Shown here: one piece after another, positions 18,498-27,618 of the stretch
Position numbering within the stretch: position 1 is the stretch's first letter
Layout of the letters: every line of letters begins with the position of its first letter
From: Candidatus Nitrosocosmicus sp.
Lineage (GTDB): Archaea; Thermoproteota; Nitrososphaeria; Nitrososphaerales; Nitrososphaeraceae
Direction of reading: 5' to 3'
NCBI GenBank assembly: GCA_029194465.1
Contig: JARFXS010000021.1
Location: 1 to 37,219 of the forward strand
Length of the DNA: 37,219 bases
Position numbers and translations under genes: made by a program
The notes under the pieces: generated by a model
The model's database searches: none
The model's input: only the letters and a program-made list of their open reading frames with translations
What the model was told of the DNA's origin: nothing

Positions 18498-18929
18498 ATG
18501 ACCGAAGGTCAAAATCAACATCCATTATCAGAATTAATTGTAGAAAAAAGGAGTGGTAATTCTGAAAAATTTGAGGAAGAGAAACTCGTGAGAGGAATTA
18601 GCAGGGCGGGAACACCGTTTATGCTGGCTAAAGACATATCAAAATCCATTATCAATAAATTAAAAGAAAATCCGCCCATAGATAATTTCATTTATTCAAG
18701 CAAAATACGAGAATATGTTACACAAGAATTAAAGCAAAGAAATCAAAATACAATAGCTGAATCATTTGCTGGCTATAGTAAAAATAATGTAACCTCAATT
18801 AAAGAAGAGCAACTTAAAAATAATAAATACGATTCAAAGGTTTCACAAACTAAAAACACTCAATCAAAACAGTTTGCAAAAGATAAAGATAACACTTCTG
18901 GAAGAGGTACAAAAACAGGACTTCAATAA
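18498..18929 (+). CDS. ATP-cone domain protein
   Basis: 143 residues. Residues 12 to about 100 match the ATP-cone, the nucleotide-binding module of NrdR and class I ribonucleotide reductases: LIVEKRSGNSEKFEEEKLVR, GISRAGTPFMLAKDISKSII, and the third-helix region YSSKIREYVTQELKQRN. The C-terminal 45 residues are Lys/Gln/Asn-rich and probably disordered. There is no zinc-ribbon, so it is not NrdR itself. A lone ATP-cone would sense ATP/dATP levels and control a partner by binding it; which partner is unknown. ATG start is clear; the promoter is probably the AT-rich box just upstream. No operon partners. Confidence 0.8.
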   Translation: MTEGQNQHPLSELIVEKRSGNSEKFEEEKLVRGISRAGTPFMLAKDISKSIINKLKENPPIDNFIYSSKIREYVTQELKQRNQNTIAESFAGYSKNNVTSIKEEQLKNNKYDSKVSQTKNTQSKQFAKDKDNTSGRGTKTGLQ

Positions 18930-19300
18930 TTACTAGTCATTTATTCTTACAAAAATCCTTGCTATCCATCTAATGAAGGTATAATTAATGTTCCTCAACA
19001 GGGGTCCCGAAAATAGTGGAAATTCATAATACTTTGGCTCGATTTGGTCATTGATAACCTAGCATCTGTCTAATTCAGAACAGCTTCCCTGTACGTTACC
19101 TAATGATAATTAAAATCCTCAGTTAACCACTCAGGCTTAAATTCGATGGATAATTGATTCTTGTTCACAAAAATTCTTTTGCGTTGATATGACAAATTAA
19201 ATTTAACTTCTTTTATTAAGATAAAGTCTTAATGTAGTTTAATACCATAATCTACTAACTTTTATCTTGTACTAAAATAAAGAAATATTAGTTATACAAT
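18930..19300. other. Intergenic stretch, 371 bases
   Basis: No gene or repeat recognised. The right part must hold the promoter of the antiporter gene. Confidence 0.5.
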
Positions 19301-20404
19301 ATGGTAAAATTTAGTAAATCTTCAATACTATATCTACTTTTAATATTTGCTCCAATATCTCTCTTTTTGGATCAATTTGATTCAAATGCCACACTTATTT
19401 TCATCGTATCTATACTTGCATTGATTCCTTTGGCAAAACTGATCGGAGATTCTACCGAACACCTGGCTTCACATTATGGGTCTACAGTTGGGTCGCTTCT
19501 GAATGTGACTTTTGGAAATGCAGCTGAGATCATTATAGGTATAATAGCCCTAAGCGCAGGTTTGATAGACTTGGTTAAAGCTTCTATCATAGGTGCTATT
19601 TTGGGAAATATTATGCTAATTTTTGGTTTAAGTATGATTGTGGGAGGATTCCGTCATAAAGAACAATCTTTTAATCGTGAAAATGCGGGCTTACAATCCT
19701 CAATGATATTTCTTTCTATCATTGGATTGGCAATACCAACATTGCTAGCAATAACTACATTTCAACCACAATCAGTTAACGGAGAAATACAGATCCAACT
19801 TCTAAGTGACTCGGTAGCTATTATCTTATTAGGTGTTTACATGGCAGGTATAATTTTTACATTTGTTACCCACAAATATCTTTTTACTTCTACTGAATAT
19901 TCAAATGAAAATGATAACACTTTATCTTCTCAAAGTCTCAAGCATTGGAGCAAGAAAAAGTCATTCTTAATACTTGGACTTAGTATGCTGGGTGTGGTAG
20001 TGGTAAGTGAAGTTCTTGTTGGTTCTGTAGAAGAAACAGGCGAAAGGCTAGGTTTTGGTGAAATGTTTGTTGGTGCCATCATAGTGGGTATTGTAGGAAA
20101 TGCAGCTGAGCATAGTAGTGCGATACTCTTGGCAAGGAAGGGAAAAATTGATTTATCTATTGGTATAGCTGCCGGCTCAGGTACACAAATTGCACTCTTT
20201 GTTGTTCCAATCCTAGTTTTTGCAGGAATTGCCCTAGGTCAACCTTTTACCTTGGAGTTTACAATATATGAATTGGTAACCCTTTTCTTAGCTGCAATAA
20301 TACTTAACTTAATAGCCCACGATGGAAAAAGCAACTGGTTTGAAGGAGTGATGCTAACTGCAGTTTACATAATCATTGCCCTTGGATTCTATTTCCTTGG
20401 ATGA
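19301..20404 (+). CDS. cax: Calcium/proton antiporter of the CaCA (CAX) family
   Basis: 367 residues and about 11 predicted membrane helices, the standard size. The two inverted alpha-repeats are complete: TFGNAAEIIIGIIALSAG (residues 70-87) and GIVGNAAEHSSAILLARKGK (263-282), each with the GNAAE motif that holds the ion-binding acidic residue. The acidic loop between the halves is short, as in prokaryotic CAX. It would expel Ca2+ in exchange for protons at the cytoplasmic membrane. The gene is clean, ATG-started, with no operon partner. It is one of the best preserved genes in the window, which suggests ongoing selection. Confidence 0.93.
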   Translation: MVKFSKSSILYLLLIFAPISLFLDQFDSNATLIFIVSILALIPLAKLIGDSTEHLASHYGSTVGSLLNVTFGNAAEIIIGIIALSAGLIDLVKASIIGAILGNIMLIFGLSMIVGGFRHKEQSFNRENAGLQSSMIFLSIIGLAIPTLLAITTFQPQSVNGEIQIQLLSDSVAIILLGVYMAGIIFTFVTHKYLFTSTEYSNENDNTLSSQSLKHWSKKKSFLILGLSMLGVVVVSEVLVGSVEETGERLGFGEMFVGAIIVGIVGNAAEHSSAILLARKGKIDLSIGIAAGSGTQIALFVVPILVFAGIALGQPFTLEFTIYELVTLFLAAIILNLIAHDGKSNWFEGVMLTAVYIIIALGFYFLG

Positions 20405-20763
20405 CATTTCTTTTCGTCCTCTTTTTACAACCTAATTCATAAAAAAGTAAGTCAAAACTGATATCTTTTTTGCCCTTTTTCTTGTTGTAATTCTATTTAC
20501 AACTATTATTATCTCATCTTATATTTATTGGCAAGTCTTGCTATATAGTAAAATTACAGCAGGCCCGGTAGGCTTCGTAATAGAAATATTACGAGTCCAA
20601 TAGATCTTGAACCTTCTCTTTATATGTAAAGGAATATGGATTGTCATTTGGCAATGTACTGGTAAAAACATACATTTTACAAGTTTTCCAATGGTTTGAC
20701 AAATCTCTTTTCTTGATGACAAAATCCCTAATATACAAGATAAGAACATAGAGAAATGATCTT
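20405..20763. other. Intergenic stretch, 359 bases
   Basis: Holds one well-preserved copy of the dispersed repeat in its hairpin form (20561-20605). The 110 bases before that core resemble the corresponding part of the tandem array at 30.3-31.1 kb (TTGTAATT, ATCTCATC, TTTATTGGCAAGTC against TTTATTGAGTCC), so the repeat may be longer than its GC-rich core. Confidence 0.55.
20561..20605 (+). repeat. Dispersed repeat with a perfect hairpin (type B)
   Basis: AGGCCCGGTAGGCTTCGTAA followed by TAGAAATATTACGAGTCC. TCGTAATA (20575-20582) and TATTACGA (20587-20594) pair perfectly around a GAAA tetraloop, the most stable kind of RNA loop. The same hairpin with a GATA loop is at 35498-35517. Confidence 0.8.
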
Positions 20764-21810
20764 TTGCTATTTTACAAATCATGGATAGTCTTTGTGTACG
20801 CCCTTGCACTCTCCTTGGAATCAATCATTATCGAATATCTTACGATATACTTTGTTAGGATTTCACCTATAGTGCTTTCTTCTTTGAGTATTACGCTATC
20901 GGGATTAATTTTGTTATCGGTTGGATCTATTATCTTTAAAAATTATAATGATCTTATAAAGATATTTACTAAAAGTTGGAAATCCCTTATTATGGCCTCT
21001 TTGTCACTTTCACTCGGAATATATGCATGGTATGACTCCATAAATCGAATAGGGGCATCGAAAGAAGCCCTTATAGCTGCACCAATTGAAATCATTCTTA
21101 TAATTATTTTAGCAAGATTATTCTTGAACGAACGATTAAACAAATTTCAAATTATTGGTATATTTATAGGATCTCTTGGGTTTTTCCTGTCTCTGGCTAG
21201 CGATGTGCCTGTTGATTATTTCAGCAATCCAAATCTCTCAAATTTCATTGTGGATGTAAATATTAATTCAATATTTCCTACAGTCTTCTCTTTAGTTAGT
21301 TTCGGTGATTTAGAAGCAATCCTTTCTGCGGTAGGTTTTGCAGTTGGAGTGTTATTTCTGGGAAAATTAGTCAAGAGACATTCATCAGTGCAGGTGGCAG
21401 GTGCATCCATGTTTCTTTCAGGTATGATACTTGTGGTATTCATGGTTCTTTCTTTGTTATACGAAGCAACGTTTACAACAGTACAATACTACAATGAATC
21501 ACCATCTCAGTTGGAGTTATTATCAGTTCATAGAAATTTAATTCTCTTGTTTTTGTTTTCTCTAATTCCATTTATTGGTTCATTATCTTATGTAATTGGC
21601 CTTCGTAGGATTGGTGCTTCTCTTACGGCAACTATAGGATCTTCTAATATTATAATGATACTAGTTATTCAAATAGTCTTAAAAGAATTAGGATACCCCA
21701 GTCATTTGCCTGAAAATATATTTTTGGCCACTTTTGGATGTATCACAGGATTTCTAGGGATTTTTGTAATTCACATGTCTGATTTCATGACCTCGAAATC
21801 AAAGAGGTAA
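20764..21810 (+). CDS. EamA/DMT-superfamily transporter
   Basis: 348 residues with ten predicted membrane helices in two five-helix EamA repeats separated by a longer loop (about residues 145-185). The ends of the repeats carry typical motifs: AAPIEIILIIILARLFLNER in the first and TATIGSSNIIMILVIQIVL in the second, with RIGAS at matching positions of both halves (near 95 and 280). DMT proteins move amino acids, nucleotide precursors or other metabolites across the cytoplasmic membrane; the substrate cannot be told. The start is TTG at 20764, since the in-frame stop upstream is close and no ATG lies before the first helix. Clean gene, no operon partner. Confidence 0.85.
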   Translation: MLFYKSWIVFVYALALSLESIIIEYLTIYFVRISPIVLSSLSITLSGLILLSVGSIIFKNYNDLIKIFTKSWKSLIMASLSLSLGIYAWYDSINRIGASKEALIAAPIEIILIIILARLFLNERLNKFQIIGIFIGSLGFFLSLASDVPVDYFSNPNLSNFIVDVNINSIFPTVFSLVSFGDLEAILSAVGFAVGVLFLGKLVKRHSSVQVAGASMFLSGMILVVFMVLSLLYEATFTTVQYYNESPSQLELLSVHRNLILLFLFSLIPFIGSLSYVIGLRRIGASLTATIGSSNIIMILVIQIVLKELGYPSHLPENIFLATFGCITGFLGIFVIHMSDFMTSKSKR

Positions 21811-22164
21811 TATTAGCTGATAAATAATTAAATTGTAAGAAGTCAATATCAACAGTACATTCCTATCTAATTAAGATATATATTTACTTGATAAAGAATC
21901 CATGTTGTCAGAATAACATAACAAATTCAAATATGTTTGGTAGATTCAAATCTGAAGATTATAATATTGCACCTTCCAAATTGGAACATTCCATTTCCTT
22001 TTTACTGATTGAATCTTAAGTAAATAATCCGATTTACTAATGTCAAAAGCTAGGCAAAACTTGAATCCCTCCCTCACTACAATGTCAACATTCTTTTCGT
22101 ACATATTGAAAATCCTATGCAAATACGACCTAAATTTATATAATATCTATCCAAGAAAAAAATA
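21811..22164. other. Intergenic stretch, 354 bases
   Basis: No gene or repeat recognised. A TATA-like element near its right end is listed separately. Confidence 0.5.
22132..22146 (+). promoter_or_regulatory. TATA box of the 22165 gene
   Basis: AAATTTATATAATAT ends about 19 bases before ATG 22165. With the archaeal spacing of about 25 bases the transcript would start at or next to the ATG, so the mRNA is probably leaderless; indeed no ribosome-binding site is seen. Confidence 0.55.
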
Positions 22165-22683
22165 ATGGAATTGCTTACAAAAATCGTAGCGCTGATCAAA
22201 GGGAAAGAGCTTGAGATGTTAATAAAAAGGACTGGCAATGAAATCACTTTGAATGGGGCAAAGATAGGGTTTACAGATTTAAATATGGGTCTGGCGAACT
22301 TCTCTGATAAATTTATCGAATTTGTGAAAACAAATGAAGTTGCAACTTCACTTGATAATTGTCAGTATCACCTAAGCAAGACAATTTCAAATATAAAAGA
22401 TAATGATAATTTTAAGCAAGAATGTCAACGAATTAGGCTGATGATCATTGTGGCATTTCACCAACTAGGTCAAATAATAGGAACCGCTAAAATGACTTCG
22501 GATGAGAGTCTAAAAGAACAATTGACAGAGTGGATGAGACATATGAATGAGCTGATCAAGCATTCTGTTTCGATATTGGAACCAGGACCAAAGTTGGTTA
22601 CCAAAGGACCAGTCTATGATCAAATTATGAAATATCAAGGTTTAAGTGAAAAAGATATGAAAGAGGCAATAGATAATTTATGA
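22165..22683 (+). CDS. Conserved-looking helical protein of unknown function, 172 aa
   Basis: The frame is clean from ATG to TGA. The protein is soluble and mainly helical: an N-terminal helix (LLTKIVALIKGKELEMLIKR), a middle part with LDNCQYHLSKTISNIKDNDN, a regular helix CQRIRLMIIVAFHQLGQIIG, and a charged C-terminus (MKYQGLSEKDMKEAIDNL). It has no catalytic motif or membrane segment that I recognise. The balanced composition and own promoter argue for a real gene. It may be a regulatory or protein-binding domain, but I cannot assign a function. Confidence 0.75.
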   Translation: MELLTKIVALIKGKELEMLIKRTGNEITLNGAKIGFTDLNMGLANFSDKFIEFVKTNEVATSLDNCQYHLSKTISNIKDNDNFKQECQRIRLMIIVAFHQLGQIIGTAKMTSDESLKEQLTEWMRHMNELIKHSVSILEPGPKLVTKGPVYDQIMKYQGLSEKDMKEAIDNL

Positions 22684-23398
22684 ATTTTGTTATTTGTTGA
22701 TTCTCCAACATATAGTATTCAACTAAATAGAATATTAATAGGAGAGAGAACCACTCGTATTGGTAATGAAAGAGGAATAATGTTCTTGTTAACGTTTTTG
22801 AGTCTGCTTAGTTTATTGAAGGATAATTTTACATACAAGACCAATTAATTTATCGTCATTCCTTAACTATTCATATAAATTATTTTCAGAAACTATAAAT
22901 TCTCGATTTCAAGGTATTACAATATCCTTACCTGTGATGACAATCATCTTTGATAAGACCAGAGACGGTTCCGTCTAATCTCACATCATATTTGGATACC
23001 GATACAGAGCACTTTATTGAGATATGTTAACACACATATGCAATTCATAAGTCATCAAAAGATAGATAATTTCTTGTTTGTTTAAGCAATAACACATATT
23101 ATTACTATTATTGGAATTATGCAATAAGCAAAGAAAACTCACAGCTAGTTTCAACTTTGCTAGCACTACCAAGAAATGGTATTGTAGATCATACCATAGA
23201 CTCTTATTTCACTCTGGTTATGATAGGGCGATTATTTTTGTGAGTTGAATCATTGAGTTATTTCTTCTTTTTGAATCAACTATAAGGAATTTTCAAAGTA
23301 CGCTGTGCATATGCTAAACAAAGATAAGAATCAACCTTCCCCCAGAGTGTCTATAGTAAAAGTTTATCTTTAAGCAGATTATTATTCAGAATGAATTA
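22684..23398. other. Intergenic stretch with a copied promoter, 715 bases
   Basis: Longest gene-free stretch of the healthy central part. It contains a second copy (22884-22938) of the 5' region of the cyclase gene at 25.9 kb, followed by no matching coding sequence. A GC-rich AGACGGTTCCGTCT near-palindrome follows at about 22964-22977. The rest is spacer. Confidence 0.6.
22884..22938 (+). repeat. Second copy of the cyclase-gene promoter region
   Basis: AACTATAAATTCTCGATTTC and the bases after it, up to CCTTACCTGTGATGA, match 25922-25975 with a few substitutions. The shared part contains the TATA box and reaches the GTG start codon. Downstream, similarity stops within a few bases. Confidence 0.85.
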
Positions 23399-24157
23399 AT
23401 GTTTAAAGTTACTCTACCCAATGGTCGTACTATTGTACCTGCCTTAGTTGTTGTAGATATGCAGAATGGTTTCGTATCAAAGGGAGGATCTTATGATAAA
23501 ATAGGATATAACACAGCCATGTATAGAGAAGTAATTCCGAAAATTAAAGATTCAATAGAATTCTGCAGAAGTATGGGTATTCCTGTTTTTTATACCGAGG
23601 CAGTGAAGGAGGAAAGTGGCATAGATATTCTTACAAACGTTCATAATATCTTACCAAAATCAAGACAGGAGAGGTTGAAAGTACCTATCTGTGTTAGAGG
23701 CACATGGGATGGATTAACAATCGATGAACTAAAACCGAATAAGAAAGATCCTGTAGTTATCAAAAGAAGGGATTCTGCTTTCCAGGATACAGATTTCAGA
23801 ATTATGCTTCAGAGTCAAAGTATTAATTTTTTGATATTTACTGGGATTGATACTTCTATTTGTGTAGAGACTTCATTAAGGGAAGGATTTAACATAGGTT
23901 ACGATGTGGCAATAATATCCGATGCCACGGCATCCGGAGATAAGAGACACTACGAAACAACACTAGAAAGGGTAAGAGATTACTATGGAATAGTAATGGA
24001 TACAGACAAGTTTAAAGAAGTGATTGGCAAACTGGATAAGATGCGAAAAGGTGAAGCCAAGGCCTTTTTGGAGTCCCAAGAAGAAGTTACAGCATGGTTG
24101 GAGGAATTTAATTTACTAGACCCTAGGGGATTTCCTTCTGAACAAGTTAACCTTTAG
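23399..24157 (+). CDS. Isochorismatase-family cysteine hydrolase
   Basis: 252 residues. The catalytic triad of the family is visible: Asp20 in ALVVVDMQNGF, Lys122 in VVIKRRDSAF, and the nucleophile Cys155 in FTGIDTSICVETSLREGF, followed by the cis-peptide-type DVAIISDATAS. The fold is complete by about residue 205; a further 45 charged residues (KMRKGEAKAFLESQEEVTAW and onwards) extend the C-terminus beyond the usual length. Family members cleave isochorismate, nicotinamide, ureidoacrylate or carbamoyl groups; the substrate is unclear. A nicotinamidase would need a His/Asp metal site that I do not see. Clean gene with ATG start, alone. Confidence 0.88.
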   Translation: MFKVTLPNGRTIVPALVVVDMQNGFVSKGGSYDKIGYNTAMYREVIPKIKDSIEFCRSMGIPVFYTEAVKEESGIDILTNVHNILPKSRQERLKVPICVRGTWDGLTIDELKPNKKDPVVIKRRDSAFQDTDFRIMLQSQSINFLIFTGIDTSICVETSLREGFNIGYDVAIISDATASGDKRHYETTLERVRDYYGIVMDTDKFKEVIGKLDKMRKGEAKAFLESQEEVTAWLEEFNLLDPRGFPSEQVNL

Positions 24158-24510
24158 AATAGGTTAGTCGTGGTGGCACTTTATTTTTGTGCAGTTCATT
24201 TTAATCTATGAAATTTAGTTAAAATCCTTATAACATATTATCTCTACTACCAAAGTGCCATCTATTCGGGTGTGAGGAATAGATGTTCTTTGAGATATTA
24301 GGCTGCGACCATTAATCATGTCGTTTATAATTAGATTGCTTTGATCCGTTACTAATAGATTGATTTGATCAATGATTTTTCCTATGCAGATAGTATATTA
24401 ATTTTATTGAGTTAAAGAATTAATTGCAAAATGAGAAAAATTATCGAAGGGACAAAAAATTTTGACATAAAAAATTGATGTTGATGTGAGCGTCTTGATA
24501 GCTTCTCCTA
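24158..24510. other. Intergenic stretch between convergent genes, 353 bases
   Basis: Contains a small hairpin, ATCTATT and AATAGAT around an 11-base loop at about 24262-24286, and a GGCACTTT/AAAGTGCC pair about 75 bases apart. Either could mark the 3' end of the hydrolase transcript, but archaeal termination does not need hairpins, so this is only noted. Confidence 0.4.
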
Positions 24511-25362
24511 TTATTCTATGGTTACATTATCAGCGATAAAAAATGATATAAGTTCGTCATTGTTTTCATAACCTATAACCATTTTCCAAGTAGATAACCC
24601 ATCATCTAGATTTGGTACTATGAAAAAATCAGTATTAAAAAATTTGAAGTGATCCAAAAATACCCTGGCAAATTCGTTTGAATCAATACCAATAATATTT
24701 CCGTTTTCAACATTGCTGTCGACCAAAAATATATCTAAATCATCATAATCTTCTCCACCCTCTCTAGAAAATACAAATATTTCACCTGGTTCCAGAACCA
24801 CGTTATTTGGTTGTTGTAGATTGTTATAGTATGCTGTAATATCATTCGTATCGTCATTTTCTATAATTTCATAATCAAAGTCAATCCTGATCTCTTTGTC
24901 ATTATTTGACAAAGTTACAGTACACGGAGTTTGGCCATTAATTCCAAGGAACTCTGAACTAGTACCATCTATAGTATTACACACTACTTCGTTTTCATTC
25001 GAAAAACTAGAAATATTGCCTATAGATTTGTTTAATACGAGACTTTGCAATACATCCCTGTCGACTTGTATTTGTCTCTGATTTTCATTTAAGGGAATAA
25101 TAGAGACAAGTTTGTTATAGTTATTTGTTGAATTTGAATCATTTACTCCGAAATCAGTTGAATTCGAGTTTATTTTAGAAATGTCAAGTTGAGACACGTT
25201 AGTGTTAACGCTTGCTCTATCATTTGTCTTGATGCTATCGGAGCTGGCCAAAGCGTAGAAATTATTAGCGGGGATCGATAACGTTAGCAGGATCAAAGAA
25301 ATAGTCAAAATACCTATTTCAAGTAGAGATGATTTACAATTGCCAATCCTTATTATTGACAT
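24511..25362 (-). CDS. Large secreted protein of unknown function, 283 aa
   Basis: ATG near 25362 starts a basic N-terminus and a signal sequence (LEIGILTISLILLTLSIPA) with cleavage likely after FYALA. A 70-residue Ser/Asn/Asp-rich linker follows, then an acidic, beta-rich domain with two cysteines that probably form a disulfide (EVVCNTIDG and GQTPCTVTLS) and stretches such as EIRIDFDYEIIENDD and EPGEIFVFSREGGEDYDDLD. It is acidic overall, as are many archaeal surface proteins. The frame is clean. A TATA-like AACTATAAGT on the minus strand lies about 30 bases before the ATG. Family not recognised; it is probably exposed on the cell surface. Confidence 0.75.
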   Translation of the reverse strand: MSIIRIGNCKSSLLEIGILTISLILLTLSIPANNFYALASSDSIKTNDRASVNTNVSQLDISKINSNSTDFGVNDSNSTNNYNKLVSIIPLNENQRQIQVDRDVLQSLVLNKSIGNISSFSNENEVVCNTIDGTSSEFLGINGQTPCTVTLSNNDKEIRIDFDYEIIENDDTNDITAYYNNLQQPNNVVLEPGEIFVFSREGGEDYDDLDIFLVDSNVENGNIIGIDSNEFARVFLDHFKFFNTDFFIVPNLDDGLSTWKMVIGYENNDELISFFIADNVTIE

Positions 25363-25970
25363 ACTAATGAATGGTTAGAGTACTACTTATAGTTTTGGCA
25401 ATAATTCCAAATAACGTATATTATTGAGCATTTTAGGTAATCAGTTGCAAATATTTTCTATTCCTAAAATAGATCTTTTAACTTATAGTAAACATTTAGA
25501 CATTATAACGTCATTTATATATGCAAGATCGATTGGAATTTTTAAGATGAAATCAAAAACTGATAACTCTAAAAGAATTTCACAAGGGTGTGGTAGTATT
25601 GCCAGAGCTATTTTTTTGGTAATGTTACCTTTTATAGTTTGACATCTGTGATTAGGTCTAGATGATAAGAGAAAATTGAATATAGGTCGTGAAATAATTT
25701 ATATAATTTCTTACAATTTATCAAGATGATTTGTTTTCCAAAATCAAAAATTACTTATGAATGGCAAAATTACTAGAATCTGAGATTCTTGCAATTGTTT
25801 GACAACATTTAATCATTACTTTTTTATATATTTAAGTACGAATACAAAAACAGTCTACAGCACCAATAATTACTATTAAAATCCAATATTCCTATATACA
25901 TGATACCTAAAGCAATTATTATCAGAAAACTATAAATTCTCGATTTCAATGTGTTGCAATAACCTTATCT
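25363..25970. other. Divergent intergenic stretch, 608 bases
   Basis: Holds the promoters of the leftward secreted protein and the rightward cyclase. A 72-codon frame at 25424-25642 (TTG start) has no family features and is not called. The right end is the repeat shared with 22884-22938. Confidence 0.5.
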
Positions 25971-25975
25971 GTGAC
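25922..25975 (+). promoter_or_regulatory. Promoter region of the cyclase gene, present twice in the window
   Basis: AACTATAAATTCTCGATTTC contains a TATA box about 40 bases before the GTG start at 25971. The segment up to CTTATCTGTGACGA is repeated, with few changes, at 22884-22938. The conserved block includes the likely transcript start and a short leader. Confidence 0.6.
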
Positions 25976-27230
25976 GAGATACATAATATCTGAATTATTG
26001 ATATCTAAGATAGAGAATAATAATGATAAAAAGAATCGTGTTCAATCAAAACTAATTCTAATTAAAGAGTTAAATGAAGTACTTTCTATTGAAAATGCAG
26101 CAACACTTAGAATAGCTTCCCGAATAGACAATACTCCGATTCGAGGGTTAAAGCAGGTATTAAGAAGGCATTTGAAAGTAACAAATATTCAAAAGATCAG
26201 ACTTCGAGATATAATAAGCCAAATTGGAGAAAAACCCACAGATAAAAAGGCCGACTTGTTATCATTATTCGTTACTACTAATATAACACCAACACGGTCT
26301 GAAATTGATCTTTCTGAAAATTCAAAAATAGAAGTGAAGAAGAAGGATTTAAAACATTCATTACCAGAGGACTATGAAATTGTACAACTTAGACAAGATT
26401 TTGCAATAAATCATGGTGAATTGAGGGCGTACGAATCACTTATAGAGAACATGCAAAAGATTGACATTCCATATAAACAAGAGAATTTATCTTTACTCGA
26501 AAAGAGTATGAAGGAAGAAGAATTGATGGTTTATTGGTACAAAACCCATACACCTTTGATACTGGATAACCTTTGGCCAAAGGTAATTCATTCTACTGTG
26601 AGACGTGGTCAAAACTTTCTCCTTAACCATGTCGGCACAAAGATCCCAATAATAATAATATATGCTGATCTGGTTGGTTCAACGAAGATGAGCATGACCT
26701 TACCCATAGATAACCTAGTTTCTATCGTCAGGATTTTTGATTATCACATTTCAAATGTTGTAGATACCCTAGGTGGATATGTCTTAAAATATGCCGGCGA
26801 TGCAGTGATCTCTTTTTTTCCAAGTCGTATTGATAATCATAACAAATATCTTGCCTCAGATATAGCGGTTGAATCAGGGAAATTGATGATCAATTCAATC
26901 AAGGAAGAAGTAAATTCATTTATGCATAAAATATACAAGTATCCAGAGCTTTCCGTCAAGATTGGAATAGATGCGGGAGAAAACGCAATTGTTCAGTTCG
27001 GATACGATCAACGCTCACCTATTGACATATTAGGATATGGTATGAATGTAGCATCGAAAATAATGTCAATAACAAGTCCAAACAAAGTGTCTATCGGTGA
27101 GAATATATATAAATCACTGGATCCAGGCATGCAGAACGAATTTCACGAACTAACTATACCTAATGAGCGATGGAAATATGTGAATTACGGTACTAAAAAG
27201 CCTTACAAATTATACACATTCAGTACGTAG
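25971..27230 (+). CDS. Class III nucleotide cyclase with an N-terminal ferritin-like (DUF892-type) domain
   Basis: 419 residues from GTG 25971. Residues 25-215 match the DUF892/YciE-type ferritin-like fold in four helices: LIKELNEVLSIENAATLRIA, LKQVLRRHLKVTNIQ with IISQIGEKPTDKKADL, then HGELRAYESLIENMQK and LEKSMKEEELMVYW. Glutamates suitable for iron are kept in helices 1, 3 and 4, but the Glu expected after the helix-2 His (HLE.T) is Val here. Residues 228-410 form a class III cyclase: metal-binding Asp233 (YADLVGST) and Asp277 (KYAGDAV), ATP-type Lys273 and Asp352 (IDILGYG), and Asn359. The transition-state Arg position is Lys363 (NVASK). It probably makes cAMP under control of the helical domain, which might sense iron or oxidants; that link is inferred. 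Clean gene, standing alone. Confidence 0.85.
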   Translation: MTRYIISELLISKIENNNDKKNRVQSKLILIKELNEVLSIENAATLRIASRIDNTPIRGLKQVLRRHLKVTNIQKIRLRDIISQIGEKPTDKKADLLSLFVTTNITPTRSEIDLSENSKIEVKKKDLKHSLPEDYEIVQLRQDFAINHGELRAYESLIENMQKIDIPYKQENLSLLEKSMKEEELMVYWYKTHTPLILDNLWPKVIHSTVRRGQNFLLNHVGTKIPIIIIYADLVGSTKMSMTLPIDNLVSIVRIFDYHISNVVDTLGGYVLKYAGDAVISFFPSRIDNHNKYLASDIAVESGKLMINSIKEEVNSFMHKIYKYPELSVKIGIDAGENAIVQFGYDQRSPIDILGYGMNVASKIMSITSPNKVSIGENIYKSLDPGMQNEFHELTIPNERWKYVNYGTKKPYKLYTFST

Positions 27231-27618
27231 AGATGGATTAATGGAAATATTCAATTATAGAGACAAGAGTGAAGCGATTTTTTTATTATCTTTGATTTCA
27301 AAAGGTGGGTCGGACTGGTCTTCTTGATATCCAAAATATCAACAACTGATTGGATTTCAAGATTTTAGAATTATGAGTGCTAATATTATGCCTCACATAC
27401 TATTATTCTATATTCATGAACTTACTAGAGTAGAAGGTTCATAATTTATCCAAATTTGATTTAACTCGGGCATACAAGTGTTGTCTAGGGTTCATTAAGA
27501 CAATTTAAAACTCTGAATATTCTATTCTATGTATCGAAATCACCTACCCCTTTTAAATGGTTATAGACCTTGTCGTCATTATATTAATAAAATGTATGTA
27601 GTTTGGAAAATGTATTAA
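27231..27618. other. Intergenic stretch, 388 bases
   Basis: Contains a GTGGGTCGGACTGG patch at about 27305 that faintly recalls the dispersed repeat, too weak to call. A TATA-like ATTATATTAATA lies about 30-40 bases before the next ATG. Confidence 0.45.

Noticed and set aside
24262..24286. Rho-independent-type terminator hairpin
   Set aside because: A 7-bp AT-rich stem with an 11-base loop and no following U run; archaeal termination depends on T-runs, so the structure is not informative.
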